64,000 bases of DNA. Origin: Diphasiastrum complanatum (Eukaryota > Streptophyta > Lycopodiopsida > Lycopodiales > Lycopodiaceae). The stretch spans positions 11,326,039 through 11,390,038 of the forward strand of contig CM055097.1 in assembly GCA_029204225.1 (NCBI GenBank), written 5' to 3'. Position 1 is the stretch's first letter. The number at the start of each line of letters is the position of its first letter. Position numbers and translations under genes: made by a program. Shown here piece by piece: positions 12,031 to 24,002 of the stretch. The notes below the pieces were generated by a model. It ran no database searches. It was not told where the DNA came from and was given only the letters and a program-made list of their open reading frames with translations.

Positions 12031-12107
12031 AGATTTTTCCACTCCATGTTGCAAGTTTCAAGAGGCAGAAACTATCATTCTCTCGTTAATGAGTTACAGT
12101 CTCTTGC

Positions 12108-12159
<52 letters not shown>

Positions 12160-12253
12160 AAGAATCTTGCACGAAGATTTTTCCACTTCAGGTTGCAAGT
12201 TTCAAGGCAGGCAGAAACTATCATTCTCTTGTTAATGAGTTACAGTCTCTTGC

Positions 12254-12295
<42 letters not shown>

Positions 12296-12310
12296 ACGAA
12301 TCTTGCACGC
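12031..12310. repeat. Tandem duplication of a ~140-bp unit, each with an (AG)n tract
   Basis: Unit 1 (12031-12174) and unit 2 (12175-12310) both run AGATTTTTCCACT..., GCAGAAACTATCATTCTCT, GTTAATGAGTTACAGTCTCT, TGCATGAGAG, an AG tract (12110-12155 and 12256-12291), then ATCTGA.GAATCTTGCACG. Only a few bases differ outside tract length. It lies 350-630 bp upstream of the transporter start. Confidence 0.9.
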
Positions 12311-12769
12311 TGCTCAGTGCTAGCGTATGTTACAGGGAATATTCAGGAGATCAATCTGTGCACAATAATATAATCTTTTACACTCCCAAAGACACGGAAA
12401 GGAGGGAAACAAACTGACTCGTTTCATCCAGCACCCACCCATTCGCAGCTGCCATCGGGTGATGATCCGATCCAGCTCCTAAACAGGCCAATGCAGATTA
12501 AATAGTCACCCTGCCCACGAGGGAGGGAGGAGTAAGGGAGCAGTCGTGCCGTGAAGTCGTCCAAAGTCCAGATACTTCATTGAAAGAGTGGACCTTGAGG
12601 AGGTAGACATGGCTACCAGTTTCCTTTTTTAGTAATCATGCAAAAGGAAGGGTTTGCATGTGCATGCAAAATAGGCAACTTGAAGGAGCACAGTAAACTG
12701 GAATGGGTTTAAAGTTTAGCCGTGCTGGACTAAGATATTATGACATCCTGCCTCAATAGAATAGTCTTA
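12311..12769. other. Intergenic sequence, no gene seen
   Basis: Mixed composition with no supported coding frame and no RNA gene recognised. Confidence 0.4.
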
Positions 12770-13565
12770 TGTCACACTCTACCTTTGATGTGGGATGCAT
12801 TATGCCACCCATACAACTTTCTCAATATGTTGCTTAAAAAAAGAGCACCACTAAGGTGCCACTTGGCATAATCACCATTATAATTTCAAAAATTAGGGAG
12901 CCCGCCGACCGATTGGTCATTACCTTGTGTAATGGGTATCCACATCATTTTTGTGGTTTTCTTTTTTGTCACAAGCACAGTCGCCATTGTCTCACAAAGC
13001 TATCCAAATCAAGCCCAAAGAACAAAGTAGTCACCAAATATTCACTTTATCGATTTCTCCTAAAAGTACATATCAAGTTACAAGCATATAAACACATAAG
13101 AGCACTCCCAGCCACTTGGTGCATAGATTATGATGAGCAATGCCTCTTATACATAATCTTCAAGCATCCACTTAACCCTGACCCTTTCTTAACGTCGACA
13201 CATGGTGAGCCCCATGCACAATCGACACTTCCCACTTTGCAGTACCTTGACACATTGGCAAGCAAGTAGGAGGACCGTCTAACCCATGTCACTCGTGCAC
13301 TAAACCAAGTGTCCCAATGAGCATATGACACGTGTTTTGTTGACTGGTCAACTCTCTTACTTTTTAGGAGATCAGCCCAACAACTTCTAATTTAAGACTC
13401 AGTACCCTATATCAAATACAAGCAAGTCAATAAGCTACCAAAAACCTGCTATTTACATTTTCTTACAAAACACCACAAGCCTATGTGAGCCCTTTCAATA
13501 TCTACAATTTACAAGGCCTACATGTTCACACTGAGGCAAGAATATAAGTACGTACGTACATGACA
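12770..13565 (-). repeat. LTR of a chromovirus-like gypsy (3' LTR, minus orientation)
   Basis: The segment starts TGTCACAC and ends GTACATGACA, giving TGTCA/TGACA inverted ends. On the minus strand it is preceded by a polypurine tract (complement of TTCTTTCCCTCCTC at 13566-13579) and a gypsy chromodomain tail. The right end is well placed; the left end is chosen from the inverted terminal bases only. Confidence 0.55.
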
Positions 13566-13760
13566 TTCTTTCCCTCCTCAAAAAACATCGTCCACGATGG
13601 TAAAATAAGGGTTTTATGCATGTAAAGCGTGTGAGGTCTCCCAAGTAGCATCATTGAGACGTGCACTCACGGATCAGATGGTTTCTAAATCGTCTCTCTC
13701 TTTGGTCCAATACTCTGTCAGGTCCATGCATCACCTCTCCATGCTTCTGAAACAAAACAA
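13566..13760 (-). pseudogene. Chromovirus-type gypsy pol C-terminus (chromodomain tail)
   Basis: The minus strand reads NDATWETSHALHA and then FTIVDDVF before a GAGGAGGGAAAGAA polypurine tract. Known chromodomain gypsy elements end with a similar EATWE...F...LEDK...EGG segment just before the 3' LTR. In-frame stops are present, and only the end of pol remains. Confidence 0.55.
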
Positions 13761-15110
13761 GTCCATTAGTTAGCAAGTACGAAGATAACTTATAGCCCAT
13801 GTCTTAAGAGAAGGTGAGGGCCTTTGGAATAAAGAGAAACTAATTCATTTTGAGAATTTATGGTTTTGTGTTTTAAGGTACTATTGTTTTGTTGTTATAG
13901 GCCTAAGTTTTATATATGCTTGATCGAGTAATATTGTTCAATTCTCTTAATATAGTTCATGATTTTGTGTTTCAAACAGGTTTTAAAAGAAGATCATGAC
14001 ATTCTATTTTGGATTTTTAGTAAAACAAATTATCCAGAGATAAATAGGAATCATATGAGCGACACACCACTCAATGTTCCTAGGTGATTTTAAGGTGGAA
14101 TGACATTTGGCTGGAAACCTGAAGTCGTTGAAGTGCATGTTCAACGTCTCACATGGAGCAAATTCAAAACATCCATGCCTCTATTGCATGAAAACTACAC
14201 AAGACATGTCGAAGAGCACGAGAGTTTCAAGGGGTATAGAAGACCCGAACTAGAAACCAATACTACCGATTCCACTTAAAAATGTCCACATTTGTACACT
14301 ATATGGAGAGGTAAGAATTATAGAAAAATTGATATACCTTCATATTTGGTTTGCCTGGAATACTAAGACAAAGTCATTAGCCAAAAAAAGTAATAGCTCA
14401 ATTGGAGGAAGTTCTATCAAAAGCGGGTCTTCATAAAGGACACATTAAAATACGAAAGGACGAGAAGCTTTCGGGGAAAACAAGATTTATCCCATGCAAA
14501 CCAAGCATAGGAGAATCCAAATCTCATCGTTTCTTATCAAATCATTCCGGAAAATCGACTAAAATCCAATACTCAATTTGGATAGATGTACTCAATGCCA
14601 CAAAGGATTATGAAGAAAAAGGAACAAGGATTAAAAAAGTTGAAGTCTGGACAAAGCTTGACAACATGGCCAAATTGCTCAGAAAAGATAAACTATTTGA
14701 TATTGATGTCCTACTAATTGAGAAATCAACAATTGAGTTTGCGGATGCAGTTAAAGGTGCTTGGGGTGAAGATCATATTACACATTATATGGTAAATCTC
14801 TTTTCAATGTAACTCTTAGAATTATAATTTCATTGCACATATACTAAATTTAAAGTGATTAATATGACAATGCTTGTATCTCTAATATTGCAGCACATTT
14901 TACGACATCATGCATCATTTTTGCAAAAGCTTACGACAGTCTAAGTATTTGGTCATCACAAGGAATGGAGAAAACACATTGGCAAGCCCGAGTAGCATTT
15001 CATCGAAATACACAACACGGTGGAACATCTCAAAAAAATAGTTACATCATCCAGCTATTTCAATGGTTTTACAGACATGTTCAAATTCGATACAAAACTA
15101 GACGTGCAAA
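13761..15110 (+). pseudogene. Unrecognised degenerate multi-exon coding remnant
   Basis: Three stretches look coding and are bounded by plausible splice signals. (1) After an acceptor ending TTTCAAACAG at 13980, the segment at about 14090-14280 reads GMTFGWKPEVVEVHVQRLTW and ends at a possible donor GAGGTAAGAA near 14308. (2) The frame 14402-14812 is Lys-rich, with KIRKDEKLSGKTRFIPCKPS, YSIWIDVLN and DNMAKLLRKDK, ending at a possible donor GTAAATCT near 14791. (3) After an acceptor ATATTGCAG near 14893 it reads HILRHHASFLQKL with stops. I do not recognise the family. It could be a decayed host gene or part of a DNA transposon. Confidence 0.35.
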
Positions 15111-15166
15111 TTTATAAACAAAAATAATATTGATGCAAGACTCAACTCATAGTAATTTTCATGATA

Positions 15167-16101
15167 TCAAACAAAAAGAGGATATGTGTTATATGGCATC
15201 ATTTTTATAACAATGTCTCTTTTTGCAAAAATAATTTTATATGTATTTTGAAGGTATTTATGTCCGTTCGAGAAATATGATAATGCTTTAATTGTCATTA
15301 TTATTGTCGCAGCATCTGAACAAAATTTGCTATGATAAATACGAATCTCTTTATTTACAAAGCTCTTCAAATAATGGGATAGGGATGAATCCCAATGTCG
15401 TGATCCTTGGCTTTCCCTTACGTATCCCTGTCTTGTTGCAAAGGCATCTACCTCCACAATAGCTTGCAAAATACGAGCACAAGTCACATATCTTGAAAAC
15501 AAAATAACTATATTTGAATAGAAATCTCTTTCAAATAGAACCAAATTTACTTACCAGATCATGCTCATCAACTTGAATAATTGCAGCAGTATGTAAATCA
15601 TGACCAGCAACTATGGTCGTCGAAGCGGTGGATGGATTAGTTTTCGAGGACTACGAGACCTATCGCTCTGAATTCTCAAAAATTCCTCCTCACAGGCATA
15701 TTTGTCTGGTATGCCCTGCTTTCAAACATGATTGACTACAGGGCTTCACTCCCGTCGAGCCATTCATCTCTGTCTTTGTAATCAATAGAAGCACATAGAT
15801 CATCACCCTCGAGATCTATGAAGTACAAGAATTCTTTGATGAAATTAGACAAAATTAATAATATTTCATCCTCCCTCCGATCAAAAACATCTCCAACATC
15901 ATTCAAAGAGACGTATGCGACACTATCCATGTGATGTAACATCGAAAAATCGAGAATAGTCTTGGTTTTGTCATTTGGATCCACGTCAGATAAGGATGAA
16001 ATGGACAATGCATGAGACTGGGCTAGGTCGTACATTACTGCCAATCTTGCCTCCTCGTCAGCACCCAAAATTTTATCAACAATATTTGATTCTGATATCA
16101 C
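15167..16101 (-). pseudogene. Unrecognised degenerate coding remnant
   Basis: The minus-strand frame 16101-15736 starts MISESNIVDKILGADEEARL, is acidic (many Asp/Glu), and contains FIKEFLYFIDLEGDDLC and KDRDEWLDGSEAL before a stop. A second frame at 15544-15167 reads CARILQAIVEVDAFATRQGY. Between them are several stops. I recognise no family. Composition is protein-like, not random, so a decayed gene is more likely than chance. Confidence 0.3.
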
Positions 16102-16230
16102 AGAATCAGTAGATGATCACCCTCAATGGTTAACCTCGAAATTCATGCCTCTTCAGGAACAAGAGCAGAAAGTTAAAACACAAAACCCATGCCATCCTGC
16201 ACAAAACAACATGTTACAGAGAAATCGACG

Positions 16231-16639
16231 GGGAGTGAAAATTGAAAACTAAGCGAAAGTTGTAAAGTGATCGAACCACATTTATATAACTAAAACCAAC
16301 AAAACCCAAGTCATACATGCGTTGATCTGGCAATGGATTAGATCTCACACGCATAATGTGCAAGTTGACACGTGCGAGTCGACATGTGCGAGAATACACG
16401 TCGATTTGCCATTCAGCCATGTGTCCACATGTGCAAGACCACACGTGCGAGACCACACATCATTTTCTGATTCGGCCACATCTCGCCATCGCAAACACGT
16501 GTGAACTTTTTTCACCTATATAAGTGCATTTTCCATGATTTTTTAGGTTTTTATTTAATTTTGGTTTCTTTTTGGAATGCTACCAAAGTACTTGTAGACC
16601 CGATATCGCCTTCAAGCGAGGACCATCCTCCTGCCCTCT
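16231..16639. promoter_or_regulatory. G-box-rich promoter-like module, copy 1
   Basis: The block contains several ACGTG cores (GACACGTGCGAG near 16369, CCACACGTGCGAG near 16440, AACACGTGTG near 16494), a TATA-like CTATATAAG at 16516-16524, and a CGATATCGCCTTCAAGCGAG motif at 16598-16617. The same order of elements, and a shared GGGAGTGAAAA.CGAAAA-type start, occur at about 31965-32370. It is interrupted on the right by the gypsy insertion at 16640. Function is inferred from motifs only. Confidence 0.45.
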
Positions 16640-17304
16640 TGTTAGATTTCCTATGCTCAACCTTAAACAAATGCCCATAACATAAATAAGCTAATTAATG
16701 ACAACAATAAAGGCAAACCCAACTAGCAAGATTACTAAATCCTACGTAACACCCAAAGGGAGATAATAAGAATTGCGGCTAAACTAAGCAATAAACACTT
16801 AAAACCATGCCACAATTAAAGGCCAATGAAAGGAGGCAAGAGGAGGCCCGAGCACCTTCTCTCAAGCTATGCACCTTCCAATGGGAATACAATGAAATGC
16901 AAGATAATCGCAATAGTAATTTTGCCTTAATCACAAAGTGTTGTTTACAATGTAAATACCTCTCCTTTTATGGCAAGGAGGTCTTCCATAAGTGTCTACT
17001 AACTTATGGGACTAATCTGCTTCTAGCCTTTCTAGAACTTCTAACTTAGGATTTAGAACTTCAAAGTTCGTAACTTAGGAAAACTTAAGATAAAATATTT
17101 CTAATCTTAAGTTTCCTAAGTCTAAGTTCTAAATCTAAGTTTAAACTATTTTATTATTATTTAAACTTCTACTCATGGACTTACAAAACACATGCCATGG
17201 TTGAAGTTTATTGACAGATACTCATACGTGGTCTTACAAAACACATGCCACAGAGTTTTATTTCTTTCATTTTTATTTTCTTTGTGTTAGCACAGTTGCT
17301 AACA
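16640..17304 (-). repeat. 3' LTR of gypsy element 2 (internally shortened)
   Basis: 16671-17304 matches 25016-25647 with about a dozen differences by eye. It ends GCTAACA like the other LTR and begins TGTTAG, but the ~130 bp after the first bases present in the 5' LTR are missing here. On the minus strand it is preceded by the purine tract GGAGGGGAATAA, a suitable polypurine tract. Confidence 0.85.
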
Positions 17305-17539
17305 TTATTCCCCTCCTTATTGGATTGGTGGTCCCACACCAATCGACACCTTTTCGTCCGGGATCTTTTGTGCTTCTTGGAGGCAAGACTGTTGTTGTTA
17401 GGAGTGGTAGATTGTTGTGCCGATGCCCTCCATCATTTTCCACCGTAATTTGTTCAGGAAGGGCATGGGTTTGTAATAATGGAGCATACCCTGGAGAAAG
17501 TTATGGGTTTTTCATAACTCCACCATATCAACGTGCAGG

Positions 17540-18450
17540 GCGGAAGTGAGTGCAGCTTGATAATAGAGCCTTGCAACGTTGATATGGTCATCTTGCGTTC
17601 GCAAGGGTTTATTGATATCAAGGGCGATTGGGGGTAAACCTCAATCCCAAAAACCTCTGAGTTCTACCAAAAATGCCACCAGGTCGCAATTATCCGCAAA
17701 ATATCCGACGTCGCAATCAGGATTGCCATGGTGCTTCTAGTAGAACACTCGGCCGTTGGTGACCATATCTTCGGCTAAGTTGCCGGTATCTACGCCTGTG
17801 AGCTTAGGCCAAAAGATTTTGTTCTTGACCTTGGTGGCAAGAAACGGTTCTCACCTCGCTACTGGATAGTAATAAGGATTTGTGTGCATGTAGGAGGAAG
17901 CTTTGAGATACCGTGCCATTGAGGTCCTACTTTCCAGGAAGAGCTGATGATCCCAGAGAGGTTGTGGATCTAGAAGTTTGACTGCTTCTTTATGTGTTTT
18001 ACTCTGGTCCAGATCTGGCAGTATGTAGCCACCTCGCCCTTTTGTTGTTGGATATTTCTTGGCAAACTTCTGAGAGGCGTGCAACTCCTTGCTTGGTCCT
18101 AGGGGCGTGATTCTATGTCGAATGGTTGGGGCTTCAGAGGCAACCTCATGGTGAATTTGTGGATCGGGTTCAGGAGAGAGAGGAGGTGAGGGATTAGCTT
18201 TAGCAATTCTTTGTGACTCAGGAGAAAATTGTCGTGGAATGAAAGGGGGGTAGTGGTGTTTGTGAGGATATCCTTGGCCAGGGTGAGTTGCTCGGCGTAA
18301 TTCTTGATACAGATCATGAATATATATCGCCTGAATAAGGACAAGGGGGTTTACGGCCATGCAAGCTGAGCGAGGAATTGTGGGAAGCCATGATAGTAGT
18401 GATTTTAGATTGCTCTGAGAATTTTGAAAATTTTGAAAACAATTTGGCAT
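17540..18450 (-). pseudogene. Accessory ORF (aORF) of gypsy element 2
   Basis: The frame opens at 18450 (MPNCFQNFQNSQSNL...). It is Pro/Ser-rich in the middle (SPPLSPEPDPQIHHE) and continues beyond a TGA near 17851 in the same frame through two more stops. The C-terminal block reads YLKASSY...PYYYPVAR and FWD-stop-GLPPIALDINKPL...ARLYYQAA. This aligns without strain to the accessory ORF of element 3 (YLRAPSW...PYYAPIKR; YWDKGLPPIKLDVNQPL...ARLYFQAA). Its conservation in two otherwise diverged elements argues it was once a real protein. I recognise no known domain; nuclease or env-like motifs are not visible. Confidence 0.7.
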
Positions 18451-18459
18451 GAACTCGAG

Positions 18460-19059
18460 AACAACAATCTAAAATGAACTCGTGAAGAGAAGGGTGGAGG
18501 ACTATATATAGACTTTTTTGGCAGAAATTTGCAACTTCACTCAGAAATCGTCCTTAGTGTCCATGATTTGGTAATGATGGTTGCAAATTTCGAGGCAACG
18601 TTCTGAGGGCCCGCGAATTCTTGTAAGTGATTTTTTTATGCCAAAAGAGAAAAAACGTGTGATAGTGCAAAAATGAGTCTGATCTGAATTCGCAGAGATA
18701 GCAGAGAAATCGGAGGATCATTTTGAGCTCCAGCGAATTGTCTACGAATTTTGATAGTGGATATCTGATGAAAAAACTATTTTTTTCTATTTTTAAAATT
18801 TTTTGTCTCTGAGACAGAATTCGCGGAGGTCAAAAATGAATTGTGCACTGTCAAAAAGGGGTCAGGTGAATTCTATCTGAGATGTTGTGAAAAAATTTCT
18901 TCTGAAACTAATGACTTTTGTGGTTTTCTCAGAGAAAGCTGCTGGTATACCAGATCTGATAGTATTTTGATGGTTTGAACAAGAAAACATAGCAAAAATG
19001 TTGTCGAAATGGCATGCAGGCAATAAAAAAGGAGGAAAAAACAGTAGGAAAGAAAACAA
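18460..19059 (-). other. Spacer between integrase and aORF with GAATTCGC motifs
   Basis: A non-coding, T-rich segment with repeated GAATTCGC/GCGAATTC-type motifs (18614, 18687, 18819 and others). The same motif family recurs in the element's 5' leader at 24.1-24.55 kb. Confidence 0.5.
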
Positions 19060-20290
19060 CTAATACATATCAAGATAAAAACAGGGTTCATTGTACTTTC
19101 TCAGACGGTTCCCATTGACCATAGTGTCGAGGATATCGCCTTGAAGGGTTTGGAGTTGTGCATATCCAAAGGCAAAGATTTTTTTAATGACGTAAGTTCC
19201 TTGGCCAGAAAATTTCAGTTTGCCTTTGAAGGCTTTGGCCTGGTATAGCAGGACCTTATCTCCAACCTGAAAATCTCTAAGTTTCAATGATCAATCATGC
19301 CATGTTTTTTGTCGTCCTTTGTGGACTTGTTGAGCATGGATGTTGATCCGTCATGTTTCACAGAGTTGCTCCAGATGGAATAACCTGTTTGCTAGATTCT
19401 GATGAGTATCAAGCTCAAGGTTATAGGCTACTCAAAGGAGGGGAATATGGAATTCCACAGGCATAATGGCTTCTTGGCCATATGTGAGCTGGAAAGGGGT
19501 TAAGCCTGTAGCTCGCTTTGGGGTGGTGCGATAAGTCCAAAGAGCAGCATGGAGTTTGAGTTCCCAATCAAATCGACTGGATTTGACGATTTTGGTGAGA
19601 ATTCCACATAGAATTTTATTGGTGAATTTTGCCTGGCCATTGCAGCGTAGATAGTATGGAAAACTTTTGCGATGTACCACAAAAAATTTGGAAAGAAGAT
19701 CTGCCATGACAGAATTAAGGAAATGTGTACCCCTATCACTGATAAGCTCTAGAGGACATCCGAAACGAGCTATAACCTATTCATAGAGAAATTTCGCGGT
19801 AGAATGATCGTCAGCATTGCAAACAGCTCTTGCTTCAGCCCATTTGGTGCAATAGTTTGTAGCTACTATGATGTAACGAGACTGTGTGTGTCGAGCAGCA
19901 GGACTAATAGGTCTGACATAATCAATTTTCCATTTCTGGAAAGCTTGGGTGTAAAGGCATGTAGTCTGTTTTTTGAAAGTGTTTCTTGCGTTGGCAGACA
20001 TCACAAGTCTTAGTGTAATTGTGTGTATCCTTGAAGAGTGTTGGCCACCAAAAACCAGCCAAGAGGATTTTCTTAGCAGTTGTTTCAGAAGAAAAATGGC
20101 CTGCACCAATACCTTCATGAGTGAGAGAAATTACAGAGGGTGTTTCGCCTTCAGTAAGATATCGTCGGATAATTCCATCTAACCCTTGCTTGTAGAGTTG
20201 TCCTACAGTTAATATATAAGGTTTAGTTTTGAGGACCAATGCACGTTGTTCATGTTTAGAGAAGGAAGGATCCATTTGCCCTGAAGTTAA
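19060..20290 (-). pseudogene. Integrase of gypsy element 2
   Basis: An HHCC zinc domain (THEGIGAGHF..., CDVCQRKKHF at 19985-20140) is followed by the catalytic core: first Asp in WKIDYVRPIS, second in LISDRGTHF. The third catalytic residue, normally Glu in NGQAE.TNK, is Lys here (AAA at 19627-19629). The C-terminal GPY-like region GKLKFSGQGTYVIKKI is near 19200 and the frame ends at 19060. Several stops and frame changes occur. The enzyme inserts the element's cDNA into the genome; this copy would be inactive. Confidence 0.9.
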
Positions 20291-22200
20291 ATATTCTATA
20301 ATTTCCTTAGCCCATACAGGTGTAGAGTCAACTTGGAAAGGATTGCATCTGGTAAATCATCGTTGATGCCTTGATCAGGGGTAGGAAGGTTAGGGATTCG
20401 GGATAGACGGTCTACTAGAAAATGCTGAACTCCCTTACGAACCACGATCCTAAACTCAAATTCTCAAAGTAATAGGATCCATCTAGTAATACGGCCTGTG
20501 GTGCAGGTCTTGTTGATAAGATACAATAGTGCTTGATGATCAGTGAAGAACGCAAAGACTTTTCCTAGAAGATAATGGAAAAACTTCTGAATTGCATATA
20601 CCATTGCCAAGGCTTCATGTTCGGTAGTGGTATAATTGACTTCAACAAGTATCAATTGTCAACTAAGAAAACGGATTGGGTAGTCCTTTTTGAATTCTCC
20701 CGATTGGCTGAGCACTACTCCAATGGCATACTTGGATGCATCGGTATGCACATAGAATTCTTTAGAATAATCAGGAGCCCGGAGCATGGGTGCATTGGTA
20801 AGGGCTTCTTTGAGTTGATTAAAGACGACGCGTTGTTCATCCGTCCATTTGGGAACTACAACTACTTTGTAGATTAAGCATGCTTTGTTAGCAAAATCGA
20901 AAATAAGGCACCGATAGTAGTTGGCATGGCCAAGGAAAGAGTAAACCTCACGTATCGTACGCGATTCCGAAAGATTTTGAATGATAAGGATATTTTCAGG
21001 GTCAGTGGCAGTGCCATTTCATGAGATATTATGTCCTAACACAATACCATGGGTTACCCAAATCTGGCATTTTTCAGGATTAAGAGACATGCCGAAGTGT
21101 TGACATTGGATAAAAAAAATTTTGAGCACAGACAGATGGCGTATTGCTTCGGAATGTGCTCCTAAATTGTCCAAGTAAACTTCTAAGGTATCGCCCATCT
21201 GCTGAGAAAAGTCGCTTGCATAACACGTTGGAAGGTGCTAGGGGCATTGCAGAGACCAAAGGGCATGACTTTCCAGCTAAAGGTTCCCCATTCTGTGGCA
21301 AAAGAGGTTTTGTGTTGATCTTCTTCAGCGATTTGGATCATATTGTATCTGTTAAAGCCATCTAAGAAGGAGTAAGCCTCATCTCTTGCTAGATTTTCTA
21401 AGATGGATTCTCTGAAAGGTAATGAAAAATGATCACGTTCAGTGATGGTGTTAAGTTTTTTTTAAATTGACACAGATTTGGAGTTTTCCATTTTTCTTGG
21501 GGACGATGAAAATTGGGGAAACCCACTCAGTATGCTCAATTTCATAGATAAATCCCGCATCTAAGAGGCGTTGTAATTCTTCTTTGATCTTGGCCTTGTA
21601 GATGGGATTGCATCTATATGGACAACTCGCAGTGGGTCTCACACCCGGTTCAAGCGGGATACGATGCACAACTACTTGGGGTGAGACGCCTTTCATGTCT
21701 TTATAGGTCCAGACAAAGACGTGTCGATATTTTTGCAGGAGCTTTTCAAGCCGTCTGCGTTGTTCGCGATTGAATGACCTTTTTCGTGGCTGTGACTAGT
21801 ATGGCTCAAATACGGAGTTGGTGGTTGAGGATCCTTCGTCATGGATGCATGCAGGTTTGAGTTTACCCATTGAATCAATGGTGACAGAACTGTCACGATT
21901 TTCAAAAGTGACTTGGCCTTTGCTCCAGTCATGAACGACTCGTGCATTGGTGAGCCACGGACGACCAAGTAGTAATTCATAAGAATAGACATTATTGAAA
22001 ATATCAAGTACTACAAGATCAATAGAAAACTTGAGACCTCCTAGTTTGATCAGCACGTGTGGAAGGAAACCGGTAGGTCGGACCACACTTTGATCAACCA
22101 TCCGAAGCTGACAAGTGGGTTTGGCTAGCTTGTCTCTCAAATTACATTCCATCATGAGGGATGTGGAAATGACATTAAATCCAGAACCTGCATCGAGTAT
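20291..22200 (-). pseudogene. Protease, reverse transcriptase and RNase H of gypsy element 2
   Basis: The aspartic protease starts near 22200 with ILDAGSGFNVIS (active site DAG in place of the usual D-S/T-G) and ends in LLLGRPWLTNARVVHDW. RT runs from 21696 (LDAGFIYEIEHTEWVSPI, VPKKNGKLQICV) through EWGTFSWKVMPFGLCNAPST near 21260. The catalytic Y-x-D-D is YLDN (21166-21177), so the second Asp is lost. RNase H follows (HTDASKYAIGVVLSQ near 20730; FFTDHQALLYLINK near 20540). Frameshifts near 21450 and elsewhere break the chain. Confidence 0.9.
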
Positions 22201-22334
22201 TGCTAAAACTTCACGGGATTGATGATGTGTAGCTGGGATTTTGATGTTGCCTCGTTCGCTGAGTGGAGCAGATGTAAGGGCATTTCAGGCAACTCATCAA
22301 TAGTGGTGGTGGTATTGGATTGGATCTGTTGTTT

Positions 22335-24002
22335 TCACTGGCCAGCATGCTTCCAGAGTACATGGAAGGGAAGAGTGACATTGGCTTGCAGTAAATCTCC
22401 CCAAACTTCGGTACCTTCAAGGGTTTTGTTTTCAAAAGGCTTGTGAGGTACTTTATGGGAAGAGGAAGATTGTTGGTTGGCATTGCGGATTTGCTGGCGA
22501 TATTGATGATGCAGCCAAATTTCTTCAGATGGGTGAGGGTAAACTATCGGGGTTGAATCTTCACTTGGAGGAACAGCCTGCGGTTGAGTTTTGTTGGGTG
22601 CAAGTGTAGGGGCTTGGCGGTGGGTTTGAGCCCGAGTCAAGACCCAAGCAGGAGGTGTTTTGATTGGTAAGATTTCTACTTGCACTGAACAGACAGGAGC
22701 GGTTGGCTTAGATCGGGATGGGCAGTCCTTCACGCGATGTTCAATACCACAGTTTTCACAAGCTGGAGGAAAGCGAAGTTTATCTGGGCAGCGAATACTA
22801 GGATGTTTACCGGCACATATAAAACATCCTCGTATTGTGGGTAGTTGATGTGCGACAAAGACAGCTTGGTTTGGATTGTAAGCTTGGGCATTGGGATCCA
22901 TGGTTTGAGCATTAAAATCATAGGTATAAACAACCGTTTCAGTAGAGTACGGCGGTCCAGTATTGTCTTCCACATAGTAAGTGGCCGAATCGATGGTATT
23001 CGGATCAAGATAATGGACAACGTTTTGTGGGGTAGGTTGGTTAACGACAAACTGTTGACGTGGGGATGAGAATTGATTTGGTGTAGTTGGTCGTGGTTGG
23101 TAGACTCCTGGTCGTGGCATAGGCTGTTGTGGAGGGTAAGGGAGGTAAGCTCGATAGATGGTGGGTCTAGTGGCTGCTGGAAAATGGTTTCGCAGTTGAG
23201 GGCATTCATTAGCAGTGTGATGCTGGGAGCAGATTGGACACCAGACATTTTCCCTTGCTGAAAAGGATTTCTTAGCAATCTGTTTCATGGCGGTTTGAAA
23301 ATCGGTAGTGAGTTTATCCATATGAGATTGTTGAGCTTTTTTCCAGGTTTCCATTTGATGTAGAATTTCAGAAGATTGAGCAATACTGTCAGACTGCGGG
23401 TGATTAGGACGGTCCGGATTCTTAGATTTCTTTTCATGATGGTCAAAGTCATCATCGGAACCTTCGTCTTCCTCACGAATAGCATCGGTCATCACATCTT
23501 TAAGTTGATCATAAAAGTCAACTCGTTTAAGTTCACGGCGGATGTTTTTAGGCAATCCAACTAAGAACAGTTTTATGGCCATATGTTTGGTGATATTTTC
23601 ATCAACACATTCTACTTTGAGACGTTTAAAATGCTCAATGTAGTTTCAAACAGACTCTTCGCGACGCATCTTGATGTGGGTAATTTGAATGAATGGGCTC
23701 TGAGTCAGTTTGGATGGTTTGAAACGCTTGATGAGAGCATCCTTGAGGGTGGTCCAAGAAGCAAGATCAAGAGCTTCAAGATTCAAGTACCATTTCTTGA
23801 CGGTGCCATAGAGTACCATAGGAAATAGGCGTAGCTTTTCAGTTTTAAAGATATCTCCATAAAAACGGCATGCATTATCAAAGTCTTGGAGAAATCGGAC
23901 TGGGTCAGATTCTCCATCATACCTTGGTGCATCAATACGTGGAATTCTTCGTTCTAGTCGTGGAGGAGCCGGATCAGAAGATTCAGCACAATCACGAGAC
24001 AT
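22335..24002 (-). pseudogene. Gag of gypsy element 2 (one in-frame stop)
   Basis: It starts at ATG 24002 (MSRDCAESSDPAPP) and reads one frame to 22335, broken only by a TGA near 23643-23645. Capsid region: FLQDFDNACRFYG, MVLYGTVKKWYLNLE, then GLPKNIRRELKR and an acidic AIREEDEGSDDDFD. Two zinc-knuckle regions: WCPICSQHHTANEC (near 23235) and CFICAGKHPSIRC with CENCGIEHRVKDC (22740-22830). The Pro/Gln-rich middle is a linker. It packages element RNA in virus-like particles. Apart from the stop it is largely intact. Confidence 0.9.
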
